A stretch of DNA of 6,625 bases from Desulfurococcales archaeon (GTDB lineage Archaea; Thermoproteota; Thermoprotei_A; Sulfolobales; Desulfurococcaceae), in NCBI GenBank assembly GCA_026985375.1, contig JALSQP010000148.1, positions 1 through 6,625 on the forward strand, in the 5' to 3' direction. The first letter of the stretch is position 1. Every line of letters starts with the position of its first letter. A program made the position numbers and the translations under genes. Of the stretch, positions 1 through 5,149 are shown in pieces. Below the pieces are notes generated by a model. The model saw only the letters and a list, made by a program, of their open reading frames with translations. It did no database searches and was not told the origin of the DNA.

Positions 1-42
1 ACTCTTCTCTCCAATTTAATTCAACAAGAAGTTTACTTAAAT

Positions 43-564
43 TCAGTATATATCATTAAATTCTTCATCATCGTCCATATCGGTTTCAGATTCCTCGTCA
101 AGGAGATCATTCATAGCCATTTCTTCTTGCTCATCGATAAGCTGTCTACGCACATAGATCGGTTTGTTAGTTAGTACAGCCAAGAATATCGCGTGACTAG
201 GCACCATCTTTCTTCTTATAACCATATTCCCGTCGCTGAACTCCGCTATGGCGCTGTATACAGCAGTATCTATATTTAGCTCATTAATTATGACTCTTTT
301 GAGGTGCTTACCCATAAGCTCGATTACCTCGGGCATACTCACGAGAATATCGACGAGTCTCTCCCTATCATCCTCTATTTCTTCACCCCTGAGTTTCTTT
401 AGGGCTATTATTATGTCAAAGGGGACACGTTCGAGGTAGAAGTACCTGCCATCCTCCATTACACATACTATTCTTGTAGAATAGAAGAATGCTTCAGTCC
501 TTATAACACCATAAACATCAACAACTCTTACTAACTCATCCTCGGTATAATCGGCTTGACTCAA
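43..564 (-). CDS. DUF151 / bifunctional nuclease-type protein with acidic C-terminal tail
   Basis: A 173-residue protein. Residues about 11-142 read as a DUF151 (bifunctional nuclease, TM0160-like) domain: the opening VVDVYGVI, the strand-rich VCVMEDGRYFYLERVPFDIIIALKKL (33-58), and the closing VPSHAIFLAVLTNKPIYVRR (121-140), which matches the family's IPSDAIALALR-x-PIYV signature. Family members include plant proteins with reported RNase/DNase activity, but the function in archaea is not established. Residues 144-171 form a low-complexity acidic tail rich in Asp and Glu that lies outside the domain. I chose the TTG at 564 because GGAGGG (576-571 on the minus strand) lies 6 nt before it. A longer frame from TTG at 582 (179 aa) would put that SD inside the coding region. 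GTG at 567 is also possible but close to the SD. The stop is TGA. The gene is divergent from rps7, so it is probably a separate transcript. I am fairly sure of the family and do not know the biological role. Confidence 0.75.
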   Translation of the reverse strand: MSQADYTEDELVRVVDVYGVIRTEAFFYSTRIVCVMEDGRYFYLERVPFDIIIALKKLRGEEIEDDRERLVDILVSMPEVIELMGKHLKRVIINELNIDTAVYSAIAEFSDGNMVIRRKMVPSHAIFLAVLTNKPIYVRRQLIDEQEEMAMNDLLDEESETDMDDDEEFNDIY

Positions 565-570
565 CACTAT

Positions 571-576
571 CCCTCC
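571..576 (-). promoter_or_regulatory. Shine-Dalgarno GGAGGG that fixes the start of the DUF151 gene
   Basis: On the minus strand GGAGGG is followed by ATAGTG and then TTG at 564. This is normal archaeal SD spacing and argues for the shorter reading frame over the TTG at 582. Confidence 0.55.
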
Positions 577-593
577 AGACAAATGTTTTCATG

Positions 594-600
594 GATAAAT
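594..600 (-). promoter_or_regulatory. Putative TATA box for the DUF151 gene
   Basis: The minus strand reads GTATTTATCC here. A TATA element at this place predicts a transcript start near 570-575, downstream of the TTG at 582. That supports the TTG at 564 as start, with a very short leader. The match to the crenarchaeal consensus is only moderate. Confidence 0.3.
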
Positions 601-670
601 ACACCCTAATATCTGCTAGGGCACTTAACCTGAAGAATACTGTTCGAAAGCCTCGACACAACATTACTGG

Positions 671-683
671 GAAACGCTTAAAG
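671..683 (+). promoter_or_regulatory. Putative BRE/TATA promoter of rps7
   Basis: GAAACG followed by CTTAAAG resembles a crenarchaeal BRE plus TATA box. It predicts a transcript start near 702-708, about 25 nt before the GTG start of rps7. An own promoter is expected because the gene directly upstream is on the other strand. Confidence 0.4.
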
Positions 684-730
684 TTAAGGATTTAAAGGAG
701 AAAACCAGTGTTGGAAAAGGCAGGTAAGAA

Positions 731-1339
731 GTGCTGGTGATGGGAGTGGCTGAAGAAGGAGTCATTGTTAAGGTACAAGAAATAAAGTTATTTGGTAAAT
801 GGAGTTACGACAATATTATTGTCCGAGATCCTGGGCTTAAGAGATACATATGTCTAAGACCAGTATTCCTACCACATACAGGTGGAAGACACGAGCATAG
901 AAGATTTGGTAAGGCCGAAGTACCCATAGTTGAGAGACTAATAAACAAGGTTATGCGTCCAGGCAGGAACATGGGCAAGAAACACCTAGCATACAATATT
1001 GTAAAGAAGGCCTTCGACCTGATATACCTGAAGACAGGTGAGAATCCCATACAGGTACTTGTGCGGGCAATAGAGAATACCGCACCAAGAGAAGAAACAA
1101 CCAGGATCATGTACGGTGGTATCGTATACCACGTAGCAGTGGATGTTTCCCCGCAGAGACGAGTTGATCTAGCCTTAAAACACATAACTGAGGGCGCAAG
1201 AACCAAGGCATTCAACAACCCAACGCCCATAGAAGAAGCTCTCGCTGAAGAGATAATACTCGCGGCCAACAACGATCCTAAGAGCTACGCGATTCAGAGG
1301 AAGGAGGAGATTGAGAGAATAGCCCTGAGCAGCAGGTAA
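731..1339 (+). CDS. rps7: 30S ribosomal protein uS7 (S7)
   Basis: Small-subunit protein that binds the 3' major domain of 16S rRNA and nucleates assembly of the head, near the exit site. The 202-residue product has the normal archaeal length and the family core: [15 protein letters not shown] (47-61), [17 protein letters not shown] (64-80), [18 protein letters not shown] (105-122), [22 protein letters not shown] (128-149), and the closing [12 protein letters not shown]. The N-terminus carries the short archaeal extension before the LFGKW segment. Start is uncertain within a few codons: GTG at 731 is preceded by AGGTAA, but GTG 737, ATG 740 and GTG 746 are in frame just after it. The stop is TAA. 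It is followed by the tuf gene after a 221-nt gap rather than being tightly coupled, and rps12, its usual upstream partner, is not adjacent. Identity is secure. Confidence 0.96.
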   Translation: MLVMGVAEEGVIVKVQEIKLFGKWSYDNIIVRDPGLKRYICLRPVFLPHTGGRHEHRRFGKAEVPIVERLINKVMRPGRNMGKKHLAYNIVKKAFDLIYLKTGENPIQVLVRAIENTAPREETTRIMYGGIVYHVAVDVSPQRRVDLALKHITEGARTKAFNNPTPIEEALAEEIILAANNDPKSYAIQRKEEIERIALSSR

Positions 1340-1345
1340 CGACTA

Positions 1346-1365
1346 TATCAAAAACTAATTTGATA
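1346..1365 (+). terminator. Weak hairpin after rps7, possible terminator
   Basis: TATCAAA (1346-1352) and TTTGATA (1359-1365) form a perfect 7-bp stem with a 6-nt loop, starting 7 nt after the rps7 stop. A TTTTT run follows at 1400-1404. Archaeal termination depends mainly on oligo-T, so this is a suggestion only. The AT-rich stem would be unstable at hyperthermophile temperature. Confidence 0.2.
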
Positions 1366-1460
1366 CCTATCATATAAGACAGCAAGGATCTGTTTAACAT
1401 TTTTAATACATTCCTTAGTATGTTTCTGTACTCATTGATTCCTATGTACCCAATGGATAT

Positions 1461-1470
1461 CTTTATAAAG
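1461..1470 (+). promoter_or_regulatory. TATA box of the EF-1alpha gene
   Basis: CTTTATAAAG is a strong, palindromic TATA element. It predicts a transcript start near 1490 and a leader of about 70 nt before the ATG at 1561. A strong promoter suits EF-1alpha, one of the most abundant proteins in the cell. Confidence 0.6.
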
Positions 1471-1535
1471 ACTGTATCCTTATCTACTCTACATAGCATT
1501 GTGCTATCTGAACCTATAGGAGGATTTAGATTTAG

Positions 1536-1551
1536 ATCCCTGGAAAGGGGT
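1536..1551 (+). promoter_or_regulatory. Hairpin covering the EF-1alpha Shine-Dalgarno site
   Basis: ATCCCT (1536-1541) and AGGGGT (1546-1551) pair as a 6-bp stem (one T-G wobble) closed by a GGAA tetraloop. The SD-like GGGGTG (1547-1552), 8 nt before the ATG, sits in the 3' arm, so folding would hide it. GGAT at 1522-1525 could instead pair with ATCC at 1536-1539 and release the SD. Whether this regulates translation is inference. Confidence 0.35.
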
Positions 1552-1560
1552 GTATAGATA

Positions 1561-2880
1561 ATGAGCAGCAAGGAGAAACCACACCTAAACCTTGTAGTAA
1601 TCGGCCACGTAGACCACGGTAAGAGCACGCTAGTAGGTCACATTCTATACCGACTAGGTCTAGTAGATCAGAAGACCCTGCAGATGCTAGAGGAAGAGGC
1701 TAAGAAAAAGGGCAAAGAGACCTTCAAGTATGCATGGCTTCTAGACAAACTCAAAGAGGAGAGAGAGCGTGGAGTAACCATTGCCCTAACTTATATGAAA
1801 TTCGAGACAAGGAAATACATCTTCACAATTATCGACGCCCCCGGCCACAGAGACTTCATTAAGAACATGATCACTGGTGCAAGCCAGGCTGACGCAGCAC
1901 TACTCGTTGTAAGTGCAAGAAAGGGTGAGTTCGAGGCCGGAATGAGCCCCGAGGGACAGACCCGTGAGCACGCCATCCTAGCAAAGACAATGGGTATCAA
2001 CCAGCTAATAGTTGCTGTAAACAAGATGGATGCGACCGAGCCTCCATGGAGCCAGAAGAGGTACGAGCAGATCAAGACCGTTCTAGGAAAGTTCCTCAAG
2101 AGCCTAGGCTATGACATCAGCAAGATACCATTCATCCCGGTATCAGCATGGACTGGTGACAACCTGATCGAGCGTAGCCCCAACATGCCATGGTATGATG
2201 GCCCAACATTAGTAGAAGCCCTTGACATGCTGACACCGCCACCGAAGCCGATCGACAAGCCTCTAAGAATACCCATACAGGACGTCTACGCTATCTCCGG
2301 AGTAGGTACCGTGCCAGTAGGCAGAGTAGAGACCGGTGTACTGAAGGTCGGCGACAAGGTAGTGTTCATGCCTCCGGCGAAGGTAGGAGAAGTTAGAAGC
2401 ATTGAGACCCACCATGTGAGGATCGAGAAGGCCGAGCCCGGTGACAACATTGGATTTAACGTACGTGGCATCTCCAAGCGCGACATCAGGCGCGGAGACG
2501 TAGCAGGCCACCTGGACAAGCCGCCAACAGTGGCAGAGGAGTTCACTGCCCGTGTATTCATCATATGGCACCCAACTGCAATCACTGTAGGATACACGCC
2601 AGTACTACACGTTCACACAGCCAGCGTTGCATGCAGAATCGTCGAGATAAAGGCTAAGCTAGACCCGAGAACCGGTAAGGTCGTAGAGGAGAACCCACAG
2701 TTCCTAAAGATGGGCGATGCAGCAATAGTTAGGTTTAAGCCTATAAAGCCTTTAGTAATCGAGAAGTACAGCGAGATACCACCACTTGGCAGATTCGCGA
2801 TGCGTGACATGGGCAAGACAATTGGTATCGGCGTAGTAGTAGACGTTAAACCCATGAAGATAGAGATCAGGGCTAAGTAG
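1561..2880 (+). CDS. tuf: Translation elongation factor EF-1alpha (aEF1A)
   Basis: GTPase that carries aminoacyl-tRNA to the ribosomal A site. The 439-residue product has archaeal full length. Nucleotide-binding motifs are all present: G1 GHVDHGKS (15-22), G2 region RGVTI (70-74), G3 DAPGH (92-96), G4 NKMD (154-157) and G5 SAW (195-197). Domain 2 starts near residue 228 (RIPIQDVYAISGVGTVPVGRVETG) and domain 3 near 330 (PTVAEEFTARVFIIWHPTAI), ending with the tRNA-contact segment LGRFAMRDMGKTIGIGVV. Residue 75 just after G2 is Ala where archaeal and eukaryotic homologues normally have Asp (RGVTID). The start is the ATG at 1561, with GGGGTG 8 nt upstream inside a small hairpin; the stop is TAG. 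It has its own strong TATA box. The sequence resembles Pyrodictium-type EF-1alpha as I remember it. Identity is secure. Confidence 0.98.
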   Translation: MSSKEKPHLNLVVIGHVDHGKSTLVGHILYRLGLVDQKTLQMLEEEAKKKGKETFKYAWLLDKLKEERERGVTIALTYMKFETRKYIFTIIDAPGHRDFIKNMITGASQADAALLVVSARKGEFEAGMSPEGQTREHAILAKTMGINQLIVAVNKMDATEPPWSQKRYEQIKTVLGKFLKSLGYDISKIPFIPVSAWTGDNLIERSPNMPWYDGPTLVEALDMLTPPPKPIDKPLRIPIQDVYAISGVGTVPVGRVETGVLKVGDKVVFMPPAKVGEVRSIETHHVRIEKAEPGDNIGFNVRGISKRDIRRGDVAGHLDKPPTVAEEFTARVFIIWHPTAITVGYTPVLHVHTASVACRIVEIKAKLDPRTGKVVEENPQFLKMGDAAIVRFKPIKPLVIEKYSEIPPLGRFAMRDMGKTIGIGVVVDVKPMKIEIRAK

Positions 2881-2900
2881 AATCCCTCCAAATAACAACC

Positions 2901-2921
2901 ATAGGGTTTTTCTACCCCTAT
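2901..2921 (+). terminator. Hairpin with T-run after EF-1alpha, possible terminator
   Basis: ATAGGG (2901-2906) and CCCTAT (2916-2921) form a 6-bp stem, and the 9-nt loop begins with TTTTT. It lies 21 nt after the tuf stop, in the gap before rps10. It could reduce read-through so that rps10 is made at a lower level than EF-1alpha. CTATACA at 2918-2924 could be a weak promoter for rps10. Both readings are tentative. Confidence 0.3.
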
Positions 2922-2968
2922 ACACTTCTTCTATCCTTAGAACCATACGGATAATGGAGGCGTGAGCA

Positions 2969-3286
2969 ATGTCTATGGTAAAGATAAAGATATGGAGCAC
3001 TAACGTAAACGTGCTTAACGAGTTCGTCGGAAAGATCGTGGACATAGTTAAGAAGACCGGAGTCAGTATGTCCGGTCCAATACCGCTCCCAACAAAGAGA
3101 ATGGTTGTGAGAACGCTCAAGCTACCACATGGAGAAGGGAAGAAGAAATGGGAGAAATGGGAGATGAGAATACATAAACGTGTACTATTCATAGCGGCTG
3201 ATGAAAGAGTTATGAAGCACTTAATACGTGTACGTGTACCACCGGAGATATGGATGGAAGTAGAACTAGTTCATGGAAAGATATAA
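2969..3286 (+). CDS. rps10: 30S ribosomal protein uS10 (S10)
   Basis: Small-subunit head protein; in bacteria the homologue (NusE) also acts in antitermination, a role not shown in archaea. The 105-residue product has the usual archaeal length. It contains the uS10 core [20 protein letters not shown] (36-55), the archaeal stretch [16 protein letters not shown] (56-71), and the conserved [25 protein letters not shown] (76-100). The segment after HKR is VLFI, where relatives usually have LIDI or similar. The ATG at 2969 is preceded by a strong SD, GGAGG (2956-2960), continuing as CGTGA. The stop is TAA. It follows tuf by 88 nt and precedes tRNA-Ser, an order I recall from other archaeal str-type clusters. 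Identity is secure. Confidence 0.96.
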   Translation: MSMVKIKIWSTNVNVLNEFVGKIVDIVKKTGVSMSGPIPLPTKRMVVRTLKLPHGEGKKKWEKWEMRIHKRVLFIAADERVMKHLIRVRVPPEIWMEVELVHGKI

Positions 3287-3334
3287 TTCTAACCAAGAGT
3301 TTTGTTCCGGAGCACTGATTACCCAAAGACCATA

Positions 3335-3343
3335 CTTATAATT
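3335..3343 (+). promoter_or_regulatory. TATA box of tRNA-Ser
   Basis: CTTATAATT lies 27-35 nt before the mature 5' end of the tRNA at 3370, which predicts a transcript start near 3362-3368. The same octamer CTTATAAT is found before rps13 at 3673-3680. Confidence 0.55.
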
Positions 3344-3369
3344 GAATTGATGTTATAATAGAGCTAGGT

Positions 3370-3458
3370 GCCGGGGTGCCCGAGCGGCCTAAGGGGCTGG
3401 CCTGGAGAGCCAGTGGGCCAGGGGGCCCGCGCGGGTTCGAATCCCGCCCCCGGCGCCA
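3370..3458 (+). tRNA. tRNA-Ser, anticodon GGA
   Basis: A complete class II tRNA. The acceptor stem GCCGGGG (3370-3376) pairs with CCCCGGC (3448-3454), followed by discriminator G and an encoded CCA (3456-3458). The anticodon stem CTGGC (3397-3401) pairs with GCCAG (3409-3413) around the loop CTGGAGA, with anticodon GGA at 3404-3406, which reads UCC and UCU. A long variable arm (GGGCC 3415-3419 with GGCCC 3424-3428) is the serine identity mark. The T arm is GCGGG-TTCGAAT-CCCGC (3431-3447), and the D loop contains the GG pair (3386-3387). No intron is present. The very high GC of the stems fits a hyperthermophile. It is transcribed from its own TATA box downstream of rps10. Confidence 0.97.
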
Positions 3459-3494
3459 TAATTTCTCCTTAACACCTTGTCCGGAGCAAACCAA

Positions 3495-3503
3495 TTTTAT
3501 TTA
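3495..3503 (+). promoter_or_regulatory. Putative TATA box of the C/D box sRNA
   Basis: TTTTATTTA lies 28-36 nt before the predicted 5' end of the guide RNA at 3531, so a transcript start near 3524-3530 is expected. This spacing supports independent transcription, although processing from a tRNA read-through transcript is also possible. Confidence 0.4.
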
Positions 3504-3530
3504 GTAGAGGCTTCGACAAGAATATTTTTC

Positions 3531-3597
3531 ATGGGATGAAGAAGCGCTTTAGGGTAATGACCCTATGGGGATGAAGCCTTTCGCCCCTCCTGACCAT
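3531..3597 (+). ncRNA. Probable C/D box guide sRNA
   Basis: Order of elements: terminal stem ATGG (3531-3534), C box ATGAAGA (3536-3542), guide 1 (3543-3556), D' box ATGA (3557-3560), spacer CCCTATGGGG, C' box ATGAAGC (3571-3577), guide 2 (3578-3589), D box CTGA (3590-3593), terminal stem CCAT (3594-3597). At both ends of the molecule the parts fit a kink-turn: stem, 3-nt bulge GAT, then GA facing GA of the D box as tandem sheared pairs. The second motif repeats this with CCC/GGG as its stem. The C boxes differ from the RUGAUGA consensus by U to A at position 5, which turns the U-U pair into A-U. Such RNAs bind L7Ae, Nop5 and fibrillarin and direct 2'-O-methylation. Guide 2 has the typical 12-nt length. 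Recognised by structure only. Confidence 0.72.
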
Positions 3598-3672
3598 CAA
3601 CAATAATGTGTATATAGGGATCAAGGTACGTGTATATCGCAGTTTACACCGCCATGTGTATGAAAGGATAAA

Positions 3673-3680
3673 CTTATAAT
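3673..3680 (+). promoter_or_regulatory. TATA box of the rps13 operon
   Basis: CTTATAAT, with purine-rich GGATAAA just upstream as a possible BRE, predicts a transcript start near 3700-3705 and a leader of about 20-25 nt. No clear SD precedes the ATG at 3725; AAAGGAT (3703-3709) is 15 nt away. Confidence 0.55.
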
Positions 3681-3724
3681 GGCGAAGAAATATCCCTATC
3701 AAAAAGGATTATTGAGAATAAATA

Positions 3725-4198
3725 ATGAGCGGGTGTCCAGAGGTATTGAGCGAAAGGATATTTCGATACATCGTAAGAATAGCGGGTACAGACATTGATG
3801 GCAGCCTGAAAACTGCTTACGGACTCGCTGAGATAAAAGGTGTCGGTGTCAATCTGGCTTATGCGATGTGTCGAGTTCTAGGAATAGATCCTGAGATGCG
3901 CATAGGCTATCTCACTGATGAAGAGATAAAGCGGATAGAGGAGTTCCTAAAATCACCTAAAGAATACAAGATACCTATATGGATGCTCAACAGGAGGAAA
4001 GACTATACGATCGGCAAAGATCTACACTTGATAGGGCCCGAACTAATATTCTATGTTAAACAGGATATCGAGCGTGAGAAGAAGATTAAGAGCTGGCGCG
4101 GTATAAGGCATGCACTTGGACTGAAAGTCCGTGGACAGCGCACACGTACAACGGGTAGGCTAGGAATAACCGTTGGTGTCCGTAAGAAGAGGAGGTGA
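3725..4198 (+). CDS. rps13: 30S ribosomal protein uS13 (S13)
   Basis: Head protein of the small subunit that contacts the large subunit and P-site tRNA. The 157-residue product is the longer archaeal/eukaryotic type. Visible parts: the N-terminal helix-two-turn-helix region starting FRYIVRIAGTDIDG (13-26) with the GVGVNLAYAMCRVLGI segment (39-54), and the C-terminal rRNA/tRNA-binding signature SWRGIRHALGLKVRGQRTRTTGR (123-145) followed by a basic tail ending KKRR. The start is the ATG at 3725; no good SD is present, consistent with a first gene on a short-leader transcript. The stop TGA (4196-4198) lies inside the SD of rps4. It opens the archaeal alpha-type operon. Identity is secure. Confidence 0.96.
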   Translation: MSGCPEVLSERIFRYIVRIAGTDIDGSLKTAYGLAEIKGVGVNLAYAMCRVLGIDPEMRIGYLTDEEIKRIEEFLKSPKEYKIPIWMLNRRKDYTIGKDLHLIGPELIFYVKQDIEREKKIKSWRGIRHALGLKVRGQRTRTTGRLGITVGVRKKRR

Positions 4199-4199
4199 T
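4191..4199 (+). promoter_or_regulatory. Shine-Dalgarno GGAGGTGAT of rps4, overlapping the rps13 stop
   Basis: A full match to the anti-SD of archaeal 16S rRNA, 6 nt before the ATG at 4206, with the TGA stop of rps13 embedded in it. This arrangement implies translational coupling of S13 and S4. Confidence 0.7.
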
Positions 4200-4205
4200 T
4201 CTTGA

Positions 4206-4724
4206 ATGGGTGATCCAAGAAAACCACGTAAGAAGTGGGAGGGACCACGTCACCCCTGGAGAAAAGAAGTACTTGAAGAAGAGCTGAGACTGCTTGGAAC
4301 ATATGGTCTTAGGAACAAGAGGGAGCTATGGATTGCCAGCACTATTATCAGGAAGTTTAGGCACCAAGCACGCTCACTACTAGCCGCACCTGCAGAAGTA
4401 CGAGCCGAAGCAGAGAGAGCCCTCCTGAGGAGACTATATCACCTTGGATTACTACCGGAAAACGCTGCTCTCGAAGATATTCTATCGCTTAAAGCCGAGG
4501 ATCTTCTTGAAAGAAGACTACAGACTATTGTATACAAGAAAGGCCTCGCCAGAACGATCTATCAAGCACGCCAGCTAATCGTTCACGGTCACATAGCTAT
4601 AGCGGGTAGAAGAGTCACATCACCCGGATACATAGTCTCGAGAGAGGAAGAAGAGCTTATTGATTACGCACCTACAAGTCCATTCAAGAAAAAAGCTGAA
4701 CAAGCCGCGGAGGGCGAGGCCTAA
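4206..4724 (+). CDS. rps4: 30S ribosomal protein uS4 (S4)
   Basis: Primary 16S rRNA-binding protein of the small-subunit body, at the mRNA entry channel. The 172-residue product fits the archaeal form, which is shorter than the bacterial one and has no zinc-binding Cys motif at the N-terminus. The N-terminal part is [18 protein letters not shown] and the helix with GLRNKRELW (34-42). The S4 RNA-binding domain spans about 103-150 ([20 protein letters not shown], then [18 protein letters not shown]). The C-terminal 12 residues form an Ala/Glu/Lys tail. The ATG at 4206 is set by the perfect SD at 4191-4199; a TTG at 4202 is out of frame. The TAA stop overlaps the ATG of rps11 by one base. Identity is secure. 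Confidence 0.96.
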   Translation: MGDPRKPRKKWEGPRHPWRKEVLEEELRLLGTYGLRNKRELWIASTIIRKFRHQARSLLAAPAEVRAEAERALLRRLYHLGLLPENAALEDILSLKAEDLLERRLQTIVYKKGLARTIYQARQLIVHGHIAIAGRRVTSPGYIVSREEEELIDYAPTSPFKKKAEQAAEGEA

Positions 4725-5125
4725 TGTCATTTATGGGTAGAGAGCTTAAATGGGGTGTAGCCCACATCTATAGTAGCCTTAACAACACAATAGTGCATAT
4801 CACAGACCTAACAGGCGCCGAAACGGTCAGTAGATGGAGCGGTGGCATGGTAGTTAAAGCGGATCGAGAAAAACCGAGCCCCTACGCAGCAATGATAGCG
4901 GCGAGCAGAGCAGCCGCCGAAGCCATGGATAAAGGCATAACTGCACTTCATATTAAAGTAAGGGCGCCGGGAGGCCATGGACCTAAGACGCCTGGTCCAG
5001 GCGCACAAGCAGCGATCAGAGCATTAGCCAGAGCAGGGTTCATTATAGGCAGGATTGAGGACGTGACCCCAATACCTCATGATACGACTAGAAGACCGGG
5101 TGGCCGTAGAGGTAGGAGAGTCTAA
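4724..5125 (+). CDS. rps11: 30S ribosomal protein uS11 (S11)
   Basis: Platform protein of the small subunit, near the mRNA Shine-Dalgarno duplex and E site. The 133-residue product has the usual archaeal length. It shows the family core [24 protein letters not shown] (10-33), [22 protein letters not shown] (39-60), and the signature [30 protein letters not shown] (77-106), ending in [20 protein letters not shown]. The ATG at 4724 overlaps the rps4 stop as TAATG. The GGAGG at 4709-4713 and GAGG at 4716-4719 serve as SD. A second in-frame ATG at 4733 is possible but less favoured by SD spacing. The stop is TAA. Identity is secure. Confidence 0.96.
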   Translation: MSFMGRELKWGVAHIYSSLNNTIVHITDLTGAETVSRWSGGMVVKADREKPSPYAAMIAASRAAAEAMDKGITALHIKVRAPGGHGPKTPGPGAQAAIRALARAGFIIGRIEDVTPIPHDTTRRPGGRRGRRV

Positions 5126-5139
5126 TCTGTAATTTTCCC

Positions 5140-5145
5140 GGTGAT
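5140..5145 (+). promoter_or_regulatory. Shine-Dalgarno GGTGAT favouring a TTG start for rpoD
   Basis: GGTGAT ends 4 nt before the TTG at 5150. The alternative GTG at 5141 lies inside this SD and has no purine-rich site upstream, only T- and C-rich sequence. Confidence 0.45.
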
Positions 5146-5149
5146 ATAC

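Noticed and set aside
248..439. 63-codon plus-strand frame opposite the DUF151 gene
   Set aside because: Low-complexity Ser/Ile-rich translation, antisense to a recognisable domain.
604..621. CCCTA...TAGGG inverted repeat in the DUF151-rps7 gap
   Set aside because: Only 5 bp with an 8-nt loop; too weak to call a terminator or operator without conservation.
805..1272. 155-codon open frame on the minus strand
   Set aside because: Entirely antisense to rps7, whose translation is an unmistakable S7; the antisense product has no recognisable family character.
1791..2891. Several 90-103 codon minus-strand frames within the EF-1alpha gene
   Set aside because: Shadows of a conserved coding region with biased codon use; the products are Ser/Leu/Pro-rich with no domain.
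2752..3192. 146-codon minus-strand frame spanning the tuf-rps10 gap
   Set aside because: It mostly mirrors the coding strands of tuf and rps10; the part inside the gap shows no strand/helix pattern like that seen in the rps7-tuf gap.
3913..3922. CTGATGAAGA resembling a C box in rps13; similar TGATGA in rps10 and rpl18e
   Set aside because: Inside conserved coding sequence and without a D box at guide spacing, so chance matches from Asp-Glu codons.
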